64,000 bases of DNA from Lunularia cruciata (Eukaryota > Streptophyta > Marchantiopsida > Lunulariales > Lunulariaceae). The notes beneath the pieces were generated by a model. It did not search any database. It was not told where the DNA came from and worked only from the letters and a program-made list of their open reading frames with translations. Shown here piece after piece: positions 32,831 to 43,772 of the stretch. Each line of letters begins with the position of its first letter. Position 1 is the first letter of the stretch. Location of the stretch: contig OX419758.1 of the NCBI GenBank assembly GCA_948567375.1, positions 50,845,001 through 50,909,000 of the forward strand, read 5' to 3'. The position numbers were made by a program, and so were the translations under genes.

Positions 32831-35303
32831 CTAATCTGATCCAATGTCTACTTCTTCCTCGGCTTTCAAACCCAAACTTGAAGTAACTTTACTTCCTATT
32901 ACTCTTTCCTCGAGTTTCATAACTCCTACATCTTCTACCAAATCTAACAATTCTCTTTCTTGATCTGAAATTCCACTAGTGGGTAATTTATCTAAATTCT
33001 TATCTCCCAACCCACTCTTCTCTAATGTCTCCAATGGTAACTCTGAAGTCATCTATACTCCTACTTCATCTACTTCAGGTTTTGCTCTAACATCTTTCTG
33101 AAGTTTATCTATCTCCAATTTCACTAAGTCTAATCTAATTGTGATATCGTCTTCTACCTCCAATATCTTCCTATCTACACGAGTTTTGAGACTAATCAAC
33201 AATGCATTCAAGTTTGTGTCCTTTGCATGTCTCCTCCTCGTCTCCTACACCTACAACTTCAACTTGTGCAACCTCATCTCTTCAATATGCATACTAGCCT
33301 CTATACTCAGCATTGCGTTCATCCTAACTACAATCTCCTTCAATGGCTCCAATCTCATTTTCCTCTCTTGTTCCCAATCTGCAAGCCAATCCTCTCAGAA
33401 CATTGCCAATTTTGCCTCAAACTCGGCTTTCACAACTTTCTTCTCCTTCTCCTTCTGTACAATCTTCTCCTCCTAATTGCAAAGTAACTCTCGCAACCTC
33501 TCTTCTTCTCTATATCTCATTGTCAACTCTCATTGCCACAACTGCTTCTTCTCTTCTACACTCTCCATCATCCTATTGAGCTCTTGTTCCTTCTCAGCTA
33601 TTCTTGCCATAGCATGGATAATTTCTAATCTCAAATCAGCAAACTGCTGCTTCAAGATCTCATTCTCAGCTACTTGTCTCTCCCTTGCTATGTCACTCTG
33701 CTTCACAAGTTCCTCTCGATTCCTTGCTTCTCTCCTCAAGTTCTCTATCACTTGATTCTCTACTACTGCCTCTACTTGTAGTACTTCCCTTTCCTCCTCT
33801 CCTCAGATTGTACTACTCTTCAATTCCGAGTTCTCTTCTTCCAATCGGGCTAACACCTACAACACAGTCTTCACCTCCAGATACTTCAACTACATCTCCT
33901 TTTTCTTGTGTTCCAACTTACTAGTAAAGGGCACACAACTTCTCGCAAATACTCCACTCTGTCACTCACGGCTACTTTGACTTGCGGAGTGATCTCCTTC
34001 TTCACCTCTTCTTCTCTCAATACTCGCCTTCTTCACTACAGTCATTGTATCGGAATAGACGCTTCACTCCCCAAACTAGCATTCTTCTCTTCCCTTACCT
34101 TACTTGGACCTGCTTCACACTTCACCTTTTGCCTAGACCAAACTCCTCTTTGAATGGTAACGTTTCTCTCCTCCTGCTCTGGCACTTTGTCTTCTAACTT
34201 CACATTACCTTTATTCACTTTGTCTTCTAATTTAACCTTCTAACTTCACACTACCTTACTTCACTTTGTCTTCTAACTTCACATTGCGGGTAGCGACATC
34301 ATCTCTCCACCTTTGTCGCTGTCACTACTCGTGTCTCCACTTTGTAGTGTGAGATCGGGTTCTTCTTCTCGTTCCAAATCTTTGGACTTGCACTCGGCTT
34401 TGCCTTCTGATCTTCCTCCAACAACACGACTACTACCATACCTTTCCTTGGGTTTACCCTCCTGGTCTTCTGAGGTCCTGTTCTCTTGACATCTTTGCCT
34501 TCTCCTTGTCGACTCCTCTTCTTTGACTTTGGAGTACTCACCTCCACCTGCACACTCTTCCTCCTCTACGCGTAGTACTCATTGTTGCTTCTGATTTGAA
34601 GAATGTACTGCTGCTCCTCAGCATCAACCTCCTTCCTTAAGTTGGGATGGAAATGTGACACCATTCTATTGCGCTCCTCCGCATTGAGCAGATTCAGCCT
34701 CAGATAGAAATGTGTTGCAAACGGCACAATGTAATGCGGAGGCAATTTATCCCGCAAGTTCCACACCATCTGCCTTGTTTGCCCATGGAAGCACCTCATC
34801 CAGTTAATCGGCTCTCATGCAAACATCTTATGGAAGAACACCGCTTGGTGCTTCATCACATAAGTTGTTCTCTCCGGCTTCAAGATTGCCATGAGAGCAC
34901 TCACGATCCCTCTCTTGACAGGATCCTTGTAACTCCCTACTTTGTACCCATTCTTTGTGCACTTTGAAGAGAATGCATCCTTCACTTCTTGGGTTTCTTC
35001 TGCTACCTCTCCCTTCCCCAAGAAAATGGCACCCTGCTCCGTGCCTACCTCTTTTTTGAGTACTAATCTCCAATTTGACTCCGTCCAACAAGCCGGATTT
35101 CCTTGCTTCCCTTCTTCCTTGGGGCCATCAAGACATTTACTCTCAATTATCTTGGTCATGAATCTTGGAAAGCTCACATCCCAGTTCCACACCAAGAATG
35201 TGATCCAAAGTTGGCTCAAGACTTTGATTCTTGCGATCACATATAACCTTCAAATTGCATGATTTCTCATTGCAAATTGGGAGTTCTTCTTTCCTCTTCC
35301 CAT
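32831..35303 (-). pseudogene. LTR-embedded ORF, copy 1 (unknown family, long coiled-coil protein)
   Basis: The minus-strand ORF starts at ATG 35303 ('MGRGKKNSQF') and, with stops and shifts, reaches about 32831. Order: basic N-terminus; conserved helical domain ('ITFLVWNW', 'YKVGSYKDPVKRGI', 'TTYVMKHQAVFFHKMF', 'INWMRCFHGQTRQMVWNLRD', 'LPPHYIVPFATHFYLRLN', 34566-35240); a Lys/Arg-rich linker (34299-34553); a coiled coil (33530-33751, 'KQQFADLRLEIIHAMARIAE'); an acidic C-terminus ('DQERELLDLVEDVG'). I recognise no named family. Lesions include TGA at 35250, about 17 codons in, and TAG near 34813. Similar proteins are at 47781-49190 and 54720-55295. It could be a captured plant gene or an element-specific gene. 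Confidence 0.6.
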
Positions 35304-35460
35304 CTTTCTTTCTTCTTCATTGTCTCTCAGATTACCTCTCTCAAATTCTCCTCTACACACCAGCGCATCTTTGACTCTACTTCCCTTCCCACAATCTCTT
35401 ACAAGACGACTCCTCAATGGCAAAGGAAAATTGCTTGACATTGCTTTGTCGTTAGCCCAA

Positions 35461-35468
35461 GTTTTATA
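35461..35468 (-). promoter_or_regulatory. TATA box upstream of the LTR-embedded ORF, copy 1
   Basis: TATAAAAC on the minus strand is 158 bp upstream of the ATG at 35303. Copy 2 has TATAAAAT 156 bp upstream of its ATG. The preserved spacing supports a real LTR promoter driving the ORF. Confidence 0.6.
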
Positions 35469-35856
35469 GAGATGCACCTTCTTCATCTCTCTTCAATTCA
35501 AGTTTCTAACAAGAAATCACACCTCTTGCATGCTCCTAACACTGTCAAGTGTCCTTCACGTATATGACCGCCAGTTTTTAAACGGTCCCTTCTTGAATTT
35601 CTCACCCCAAAGGAAAGTTGTTACATTGTCTTCACCTTGGGTTGAGCACCTCTCAATACAAAGACTTCTTACTTTGGGTTGTATGCTGACAGGGCAATTC
35701 CGAGTACTTTGCCTTATGACCCAAAGCCACATTGCCTCGGGTTTCATCCCGAGGACTCTTTTCTTTGCCTTCTTTGGCCATACAAGCGCAATCCAACTTC
35801 TCTATACACTTCTTCTTCTTTATTTAAAAAAAAAAACAAAAAATGTGGGTACCACA

Positions 35857-35861
35857 TTGTG
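35857..35861. repeat. Target-site duplication of the giant LTR, right (TTGTG)
   Basis: Pairs with 31337-31341. Element B resumes directly after it with 'tccacatctgaagctcc'. Confidence 0.85.
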
Positions 35862-36655
35862 TCCACATCTGAAGCTCCTTCTTTTGAATCTGATTTCGAA
35901 TAATCAAAGATGATGTATCTGAATGTGAATTGTTGGTGGTGTTACTCACAAGAACTATGACTATGGTTTGATGGCCCAATCCTCAAGTGCCCTTTGTGCT
36001 ATTGATCAATTGTGCATGCTGCTCTCAACCATGGCCTCCCAAGAAGTAAGTCATAGCTTGAATCCTTCAAGACTTAGAAAGTCATGAGATTTTGAACTCC
36101 CATAACTGAAACTACCACCTTATCCATCACCCCTATTGGTCGAACTTGTTGCTTCTTTGTCATGCTCACCACAAATATTGAAGGTCTAGAGAGAATCATA
36201 CCAAACTTCTTCATCAACCTTTCTGAAATGGCATTCATTGCTGATCCTCCATCAACCAATGCATCCTTGATGTTGTGACCATTCACTCTCACATCAATCT
36301 TGGAGGCATATTCACAAGCCTCCCATGGTGTTGGTTTAGCATCCACCACCCCCATTGATATTGGAACCTTTTCCTTCTTCTTCCTCTTGCTCCTTGTAGA
36401 ACTCAAACCACCTCTAAACTTCTTTCTCAAAGTAGGATAAAAAGAAATCAATTGGCCCATTGTGATGTTAGCCTTGTGACTACTAACATCTTCCAAGAAA
36501 TTGTTGTTCCATTGTTGCTTTGAGATCAAGAAGTCTTCCATCCCCAACTTCTTCCTTGGAGTCTTTGTTTTTGATGGTGTTGAATTGCTTGTGCAAGTGC
36601 TCCTAATAGGCATAGGAGTATCTTGGCTTGGAGTAAATCCTTGAGAAGAATGCAC
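35862..36655 (-). pseudogene. Element B protease and Gag tail
   Basis: The minus strand at 36074-36655 holds the basic Gag tail ('STPSKTKTPRKKLGMEDFLI') and the protease ('DALVDGGSAMNAISERLM', catalytic DGG motif). A stop at 36074 ends the frame before the C-terminal part of the protease, which lies at about 35960-36070 in broken phase. Remaining sequence down to 35862 is the start of the acidic pre-RT linker, interrupted by the giant LTR. Confidence 0.75.
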
Positions 36656-37740
36656 ATCCTATGCAAAACAAGCTCTCTTCTTCTCTTGTGTCAAAAGATC
36701 CAAATTAAGACCCTTGGACTTTGAGCACTCTCCCTTCTCATAATTGCTCTCAACCACATCTATAGATGCTGTCCCCTTACCTTTGTTTGGATTAGGAGGT
36801 ACTTGGGTTTCAATTCCTCCTTCATAATCCCTTCCTCCATGGTAAGTGGAATTTGGGCAATTCCTTTGGATGTGACTTTGTCCTCCACAACCAAAACAAT
36901 TTCTCTCATTGAAATTGATGGTTGGTTGGCCTTCTCTATATGGATAACTTTCATAAATCCTAGATCCCCTTGTAACATTCTAATCCACCTCTCTCTTCTC
37001 CATAGTTGCACCACATTGATCTTGATAACTACAAGTTGTTCTGTGATGGTTTGAAGTAGATCCTTTGGTGGAGGTGCAAGAACTAGAGCAACTACTACTT
37101 GTGGTGCAACCCTTGCCACCAAAGTATCAAAAGTTCCACTATACTTGCAACCTTGAGGAGGATGCATAACCTCCTTCATCACCAAATCACTCTCATCTCC
37201 TTCCAAACTTTCTTCCATACAAATTGCAATCTTGATAGCTTCAACCTTGGAAGAAGGTTTCATATATCTCACCTTGCTTCAAATTTGTGGTCTCAACCTT
37301 CCCACAAAATTCTTGGTGAGCATAGCACCTATGCCAATCATAGTAGTCTCTACATCATCCTTACTCCTCCTCAATACTATGCAAAATTTGGACTCTAACT
37401 TTTCCACTCTTTCCGTATAGACTCTCACTTTCTTTCCATCTCCTTGCTTGAGAAAGGTAGCCTCACTCATCAATCTCTCATAAATCTCATCTAGAAGAAA
37501 GTTCTCAATGAGTGCTAAAGTCAAGACTTCTTCCCCATCTCTACTCTCTCTCTTTTCTTATTCTAACTCATACCATGTAAGTGTTGCATCCTCAAAGAAC
37601 TGGTAATAATGAGGCCCACTCATTTTTCATTCTCTCATTGTTTCCTATGCAAGCTCTCTTGAAATCTCTCACAAAGACCTTCACATCTTTTCTATCTTTG
37701 CCAAAGAAAACTAAAAGTTTCTCCAATCTAACCCCTCACT
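36656..37740 (-). pseudogene. Element B Gag
   Basis: 'DEIYERLMSEATFLKQGDGK' and 'MIGIGAMLTKNFVGRLRPQI' (37279-37524) and 'CMEESLEGDESDLVMKEVMH' (37000-37272) match Gag of D. A TGA (37279) replaces CGA-type sequence between them. The zinc knuckle near 36865-36905 is out of the main phase. The N-terminal Gag part near 37560-37720 has stops, and no intact ATG was found. Confidence 0.75.
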
Positions 37741-38590
37741 ATCTTTCTTTCCTCTCAATTTTGTTTCCTCTTTTCTTTTCAATCACTTTATAACTAATAG
37801 AGTATATACATGACTAACATCATTAGAGAGTAATCCACCCTAGGCAACACAAAAGGCTCTAAGGTTTCTATAGCAACATCAAATCCTAGAGAGCATATTA
37901 ATTGAACTCTCATGGATTGTTTATTAATAGGTTTATGGATAGTTTATCCATACATTGAGCCATTTGGCCTAGAAACCTTTCTATTTAGCGCATGTATTTT
38001 AGATTTGGTCTGAAAACCACCCACTCACATTAAAAACTCATAACTCTTTGCACAAGAATGATCTTTCTCTATTTTTTGTATCAAAAGGTAAAATACAATA
38101 CACTAAATTTTCTTGGAAATTTTCAGGAAAATCCACTGAAAATTGAAAATATGGCAGACTATGTACAATTTTCTAGAGAGCATGCAGTTGCAAGAGCAGT
38201 TTACACTATCAACACTCAAAGATTCTAGCCCAATGCACATAGTAGCTCTCACAATAATTCCAAGTGTGCTAACTGAAAGATAAACCAAGCTATCATGTAT
38301 AAAAATTTCAAGTACAAATCTCAAACTTGTGATTTTACCCAAAGTCATCTTAATCTCCAAAATCTGCAATCCCACTTCACACAATCTCTCCAAATCCTCT
38401 CAAGTGCACAAGATGTACAAAATCACCTAAAAGACATCAATATGAAGTATAGGGTATAAAAATGGGTCCAAGTTCTCTAAAATAAGTTCAACCCTCTCCT
38501 CCCTTAAAGTTCTCTCCAAGTGAGCTCTCATAGCCTCCTTCTATCTAATATAGAATTGTACACAGAACATTAGCTTGCCTTTTAGAGAGG
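37741..38590 (-). other. Element B leader with the pre-gag ORF deleted
   Basis: In C the sequence 'catggatagtttatccata' and the block 'gagccatttggcctagac' are separated by about 700 bp holding the zinc-knuckle ORF. In B they are adjacent at about 37935-37980. The rest is the leader seen in the other copies. Confidence 0.75.
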
Positions 38591-38607
38591 TCACGGCAAC
38601 AGAACTA
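38591..38607 (-). promoter_or_regulatory. PBS of element B (tRNA-Glu type, decayed)
   Basis: Minus-strand TAGTTCTGTTGCCGTGA matches TGGTTCCGTTGCCGGGA except at three positions, and lies 4 bp from the LTR. Confidence 0.75.
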
Positions 38608-38611
38608 AAAA

Positions 38612-39309
38612 TAAGAGTCTGCTTGTCTCTCACTCAAGATGAACCTTTGATAGCTATTATGGTAGCACACCATGGACAAAGAAGACAAAGAACCCCAACT
38701 CCATCATACTTCTCCAAGGCTAACACTCCAAGACTCAAGACATTGCTCACTAGAGAACCCAATAGATAGTTGAGAGAGATAATTGCAAATGAAAGGATGA
38801 TGAGTACCTCCTCACCCCTTGTTTATATACTTGTGAAATAGTTATGCACTAAAGTTATTATTTACCACAATAACTCAAGTTACTAGACTAAAAGTCAAGT
38901 AAAGTCAAAAAGTATAAAGGAATATCCATCCATATGGGCATATTCTACTAAGCATGTGATCTTATCTTGACCCAGCCACTAAGTCAAGGATTCTTTCACA
39001 TGGGCTATCCTTGAACTATAGAAGAATCCAAAACAAAAAGGTTTGTGGGCCCAAGAGTTCTCAACTCTTTCCTCAAAGCCAAAGACCTAGGAATAATACC
39101 AAGTCAACACACTAGAACCCAAAATAGTGATGCTCATCTTTTCCACTTCCTCTAAAGTAAGGTCCCTACTATTTTAGTTATGACTAACTTTAGCTGATCA
39201 TGACTCATGTAGAACCATCCTTTATTTCTATATAAATAATATCTCTCAAGTATTTGTAATACTAAGCTACATATCATAATATGACACACATGCACAAACA
39301 AGTGTTATA
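38612..39309 (-). repeat. Element B 5' LTR (698 bp)
   Basis: A complete but diverged G LTR from TAAGAGTC (TGTGAGCC in other copies) to TGTTATA (TGTTACA). It is followed by the GTAC duplication. Confidence 0.88.
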
Positions 39310-39313
39310 GTAC
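39310..39313. repeat. Target-site duplication of element B, right (GTAC)
   Basis: Identical to 21344-21347. Confidence 0.7.
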
Positions 39314-39960
39314 ACATGCACAAATAGGTGTTATAGTATGTGGTGGGTTTACTTGGAGTGCCGCTTGGTATCAGCCTATATCACAAGTCCCAAGGAGGGA
39401 GGAGAAGGACCCTAAGTTGGACTTTAATACAAGAGCTGACCTAGTTGAGAGTGCACTTGTTATATCTAGATTGTTGTTGTGGGGCATGGAAGAGATCTAT
39501 GGGGCATCCAAAGGCCCCAAGTGTTACTCTGGTACAATGGGCACCATTGAGTTGGATGACTTCATCCAAGAATTTGATAATTGGTGTGATCTGCAACAGA
39601 TGTGGACCCCGAAGTTGTTCACACTCTTCATGGCATGGAAGGGCTTGTTTTCACATTTGGAGGGTCCGCCAATGGATTACTGCCATGAGTTCAGGAGAGC
39701 TTACTTGGAGGAGATTGAGCTATGGAGATAGTATTGGTCCCAGAACTCTGTCTCCATTACTTCAGGCTCAATTTCTAGGGATAGATTGATTGTACCCTTG
39801 AGTTCTAGCTTGAGTAGCATTGGTGGAACTAGTGGAGGTGCACTAGTTAGAGATAGTGCTATTAAGAGTGGAGGTACCGCTACGGGAGGTGGTGTGGTAT
39901 CAAGGTTTAAACCCACGGTGGAGTTCTTCAAATGTTTGAGGCAGGACTACTAGGGAGTGC
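39314..39960 (+). pseudogene. Gag-like fragment of the older gypsy element
   Basis: This is the continuation of 20441-21347 after removal of element B. The first 25 bp ('acatgcacaaataggtgtta') resemble the end of a G LTR. An open frame at 39417-39731 lacks an ATG and contains 'TIELDDFIQEFDNWCDLQQM', 'LFTLFMAWKGLFSHLEGPP' and 'YCHEFRRAYLEEIELW', which look like a retrotransposon Gag N-terminal region. After TAG 39729 the phase continues with a Ser/Gly-rich stretch ('SGSISRDRLIVPLSSSLSSI') to a stop at about 39950. It is interrupted by element C. Which family it belongs to is not certain; the PHD-type LTR upstream at 20010 suggests the PHD gypsy family. Confidence 0.5.
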
Positions 39961-39964
39961 GGAC
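39961..39964. repeat. Target-site duplication of element C, left (GGAC)
   Basis: Identical to 47779-47782. Confidence 0.7.
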
Positions 39965-40657
39965 TATGAGCCGGCCTGTCTCTCACTTAGGATGAACCTC
40001 TGATGGCTATTATGGTAGCGCACCATGGACTAAGAAGGCAAGGAACCTCAACTCCATCATACTCCTCCAAGGCTAACACTCCAAGACTCAAGACATTGCT
40101 CACTAGAGAACTCAATGAGAGAGAGATAGTTGCAAATGAAAGGATGATGAGTAACTCCTCACCCCTTGTTTATATACTTGTGAAATAGTTCTGTACCAAA
40201 GTTACTAATTACCGTAGTAACTCAAGTTACTAGACTAAAAGTCAAGTAAAGTCAAAAAGTAGAAAGGAATAACCATTCACAAGGGCATATTCCCCTAAGC
40301 ATGTGGTCTTATCTTGACCCAACCACTAAGTCAAGGATTCCTTCACATGGGCTATCCTTGGACTAAAGAAGAATCCAAAACAAAAAGGCTTGCAGGCCCA
40401 AGAGTTCTCAACTCTTTCCTCAAAGCCAAACACCTAGGAATAATACCAAGTGAACACACTAAAATCCGAAATAGTGGTGCTCATCTTTTCTACTTCCTCT
40501 AAAGTAAGGTCCTCTCTATCTTAGCTATGACTTAACTTTAGCTAACCATGACTAATATAGAACCATCCTTTATCTCTATATAAATAATATGTCTTAAATA
40601 CTTGTAATACCAAGGTAAATATCACAATACCACACACATGCACAAATGGGTGTTACA
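39965..40657 (-). repeat. Element C 3' LTR
   Basis: 693 bp. + strand reading TATGAGCCGG ... GGGTGTTACA. The polypurine tract CCGGGGGTAAA abuts it on the minus strand (40658-40668). Confidence 0.92.
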
Positions 40658-40668
40658 TTTACCCCCGG
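40658..40668 (-). promoter_or_regulatory. Polypurine tract of element C
   Basis: Minus-strand CCGGGGGTAAA directly precedes TGTAACACCC of the 3' LTR. Confidence 0.75.
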
Positions 40669-40699
40669 ACTAAGTTTTCACTTTGTCCTCAAAGTGAAG

Positions 40700-41818
40700 G
40701 TCTCTCTACCTTCTATGGTACATCTTCAATTTATCATGGTTAATCCTATCAAAGTGTCTTCCTCCCAATTCTTTGAGATCATAGGTGTAATTGCTCCACA
40801 CCTTCTCCACTATGAAAGGTCCAAAGTACCTAGGCAAAAAGTTCTTTTGCACTCTCTTGAATCAAATGGAATCAAATAACATTACCCAATCACCTTCTTT
40901 AAAAGTCTCCACCTTCTTCTTGCCTTGCCTCTTGTCATAGCTCTCCTTTTGTTTCCTTTGGGCTTGCTCCACTCAAACCATAGCAACTGCTCTTGCCTCT
41001 TCCAACTCCATGAGTTGATCCTTCCTTGACTTCTCTGCATCACCTCCTTGTGCTTTCTTCAATCTCCTATGAATGCTTTGGAAGGTAGGAAGATCAAAGT
41101 GAATAGGTAAGGTAGACTCAATACCATATACCAATTGAAATGGAGAATATCCGGTGGAAGTCTTCATGGTTGTCCTATACTCCCACAAAACTGCATGAAT
41201 CCTCTTGTCCCAATGATGTTTAGCCCCCTCCATTTCTGCATCTTTGGCCAATATCATGCACAAGGTCTGATTGGTTCTCTCTACCAAGCCATTGGAATTT
41301 GGCTTATAGGACGTAGTTACTCTATGTATGATAGAGAAATGTCATAGCATGGCTGTAGTAATGCTTCCTGTAAACTCTCCTCCTCTATCAAAAACCAACT
41401 CCAAAGGGCATCCAAACCTAGTGATAATGCGTTCATAAAGAAATCTACCCACTTCATCTTCAATCTTGTCCCTCAATGGTCTAGCCTCAACCCACTTGGT
41501 AAGGTGATTAGTAACTACCACAATGTACCGATTGTTCCTTGGGGTTCTATTGAGAGGACCTACAAAATCAATTCCCCACTTCTCAAAAGGTCCTAGCAAT
41601 GGAATTGATCTAAGTGGTGGAGTAGATCTAGACTTTCTAGCAAAAGCTTGACAAACTTGACAAGTTTTGCAATAATCAAGATAATCCTTGAAAATCCCTC
41701 TCCAATGGTAACCTGCATCTAAAATCTTGAAAGCAATCACCTTTCCTGCAAAGTGTCCTCCACATACTAAACCTTCATGAAACTCCTTTATGAGAAGGAT
41801 AGACTCTTCCTTGCCCAC
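40700..41818 (-). pseudogene. Element C integrase
   Basis: Zinc region 'EFHEGLVCGGHFAGK' and 'CKTCQVCQAFA'; core 'WGIDFVGPL', 'VFDRGGEFTG' (catalytic Asp kept) and 'NGLVERTNQTLC', the Glu lying in 'VERTNQ'. A TGA after 'TTAML' at 41342 interrupts the core, at the same codon as in element D. Another stop at 40973 precedes the C-terminal part, which ends 'HRR' near 40710 and lacks a chromodomain. The codon after NGL is GTA where D has GCA. Confidence 0.8.
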
Positions 41819-42787
41819 TGCTCTTCAAAGTGGACCATTTGCTCCTTGGTGAAAAAGAATATCCTCCACCAGTGTAAGGTCTAGATCTTGCTACAAGGGC
41901 CTTCCTCTCCCGAGCATGCATCCCTTTTGGATAGTTACCTCTTGTCACAAAATCCACAATCTCCTTGTACTCCATTGGAACCTCTTGAGTGATTGAGATT
42001 GTCATGAGCTCCTCATCTCGAAGGAATCATCCACTAGCTCATCTCCATCATGATCATAGGCTCTAGATAACAAATCAGCATTTGCATGTTTCTTTCTTGG
42101 CCTATTCTCAATGGTGTAATCATACTTAGACAAGAGTATCATCCACCTTGCTAGTCTCCCTTCAACATTAGGCTTGTTGAAGATGTACTTCAAAGCCTTG
42201 TGATCCATGACAATGGTGGCTTTCCCTCCAATCAAGTAATGTCTAAACTTCTTGAGACCAAAGATCACTGCCAACCCTTCTCTCTCTATGACAGAGTAGT
42301 TCTTCTCTGCTGAAACCATCTGCCTACTAGCATAAGCTATTGGATGATCATGCCCATCTTGGTCTAATTGACTAAGAGTGCATCCTATAGCTACATTAGA
42401 AGCATCAGTGTAGAGGTTGAAAGGCTTACTCCAATCAGGTTTAGCAAGAATTGGAGCTACAACAAGGGATTGCTTGAGCTCCTCAAAAGCTTTGAGAGCC
42501 TCCTTGTCCTCCAAAATCACCATGTAATCTACACCCTTCTTCATGTAGATGGTCAATGCATAAGCTTTGTTGGAAAATGAGAAGATGAACCTCCTATAGT
42601 ATCCAACCATCCCCAAGAATTGGTGTAACTTTGTCAAGCTTGAAGGGAATGGAAGGTTTGAGATTTTCCTCACCTTCTCAGGATCAACTGCTATTCCATC
42701 CTTGGAGATGATATGCCCCAAAAGTAGACCTTCTTCACATCCAAAAATGCACTTCTCTGGGTTGAGTGATGCATTTGCCTCATCCAA
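41819..42787 (-). pseudogene. Element C RT end, RNase H and spacer
   Basis: Open from 42787 to 42002 with 'EEGLLLGHIISKDGIAVDPE', 'HQFLGMVGYYRRFIFSF' and RNase H 'LYTDASNVAIGCTLSQLD' (catalytic Asp present), 'KNYSVIEREGLAVIFGLKK' and 'DHKALKYIFNKPNVEGR'. A one-base loss near 42015 ends it ('SFEMRSS'). The spacer 'EVPMEYKEIVDFVTRGNYP' then continues in another frame at 41775-42005 with another shift. Confidence 0.82.
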
Positions 42788-43757
42788 GCATTACAAGACT
42801 TTGATTAGGTGCTCAAAGTGCTCCTCCTTGCTCCCATAGACACAAAAGTCATCAATGAAGTCTCACAAATTTCCCAATGAAAGGTTCAAATACCTTGTTC
42901 ATGAACCGTTGGAATGTGGCTGGAGCATTGCAAAGCCCAAAAGACATGACCTTGAAAGCGTAAGTTCCCCAAGGTGTGGTGAACGTGGTGACTTGTTGAT
43001 GCTCTGGAGCAATCTTGATTTGGTTGTATCCACTTTAACCATCTCCAAAACTGTACCTCTCATGACCTGCAACCTCCTCCAAGATCTCATCAATGAATGG
43101 CAATGGGTAGTAGTCCTTCTTGGTAACAGCATTGAGCTTCTTGTAATCCACACATACCCAAAGCTTGCCATTCTTTTTCTTCACAATGACAATTGGAGAC
43201 ACCCATTCTGAATTCTCCACCTCAAAGATAAATCTAGCCTCCTTGAGCTTATCAATCTCCTCCTTCACAACCAAAGATATTGGTGGGCTAATGCGACGTT
43301 GCTTTTGGCGGATTGGTCTTGCATGTGACTCCACCTCTATCTTGTGCTCCTCCAAGGTGACTTCCTTCAAATCCTTGTAACTAAAAGCAAACACATGGAT
43401 GAACTTGCGGAAAATCTCCTCAAATCTCACCTTCTCCTCCTTGGTAACATTTGGACCATACTTGAGGGTAGATAACCTTCTCTCTACCTCCTCAAGTGTC
43501 AATGGTGATTTATCTGGGTCCTTCAAAACCTCTGGCTTAGGTGCAAAATCCATAGCACACAAAGGATACACATCTGAATCAGATTCAGATTCATCCTCCT
43601 CCGTGGAAGTCTCCTCTTCCATGCTTGTGTCCACACCTGAAGCTCCTTCTTCAGAATCTGATTCCCAATAATCAGAAGACAGTGTATCTGAATGTGAAGT
43701 GTTGGTGGTGTTAGTCACAGGAACTGTGACTCTATGGTTTGATGGCCCAATCCTCAA
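42788..43757 (-). pseudogene. Element C pre-RT linker and reverse transcriptase
   Basis: An acidic Ser/Glu-rich linker ('TSMEEETSTEEDESESDSDV') leads to 'SEWVSPIVIVKKKNGKLWVC' and 'DYYPLPFIDEILEEVAGHER'. A stop at 43036 lies in 'YSFGDG', and a 2-bp loss near 42862 breaks the segment before the polymerase site ('DDFCVYG' encoded about 42835-42860). A stop at 42793 follows. Inactive. Confidence 0.82.
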
Positions 43758-43772
43758 GTTCCCTTCGTGCCA

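Larger units (their letters stand above)
31342..35856 (-). mobile_element. Giant solo LTR carrying an ORF (copy 1)
   Basis: 4515 bp lie between perfect 5-bp duplications. In minus-strand orientation it starts TGTGGTACCCACA and ends TTGTCATA (TTGTCACA in copy 2). Removing the solo G LTR inside it (31999-32689 plus 4 bp) leaves about 3.8 kb. The same start follows a polypurine tract and integrase at 55892, which identifies the unit as an LTR rather than a gene insertion. It has about 390 bp before a TATA box, then an ORF of about 2.5 kb, then about 1 kb of non-coding tail. No internal element sequence is present, so it is a solo LTR from LTR-LTR recombination. Confidence 0.8.
21348..39309 (-). 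mobile_element. Ty3/gypsy family G, element B (host of nested insertions)
   Basis: A minus-strand element: 5' LTR 38612-39309, PBS 38591-38607, gag about 36760-37740, protease 36074-36655, RT 30219-31316, integrase start 29194-29783. Its 3' LTR is reduced to 21348-21359 plus 29114-29192. It is interrupted by element A (21360-29109, inside its 3' LTR) and by a giant solo LTR (31342-35856, between protease and RT). Own deletions remove the integrase C-terminal part together with most of the 3' LTR, and the whole pre-gag ORF. It is the most decayed G copy. The GTAC duplication and the matching of split ends argue for this reading. Confidence 0.85.

Noticed and set aside
33141-34200. Ser/Leu-rich + strand ORFs in the giant LTR
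   Set aside because: They are antisense shadows of the coiled-coil and Lys/Glu-rich ORF on the minus strand.
39961-39970. 6-bp duplication GGACTA for element C
   Set aside because: The last two bases coincide with the LTR terminus TA (TG in other copies). With canonical LTR ends the duplication is GGAC, in line with the other G insertions.
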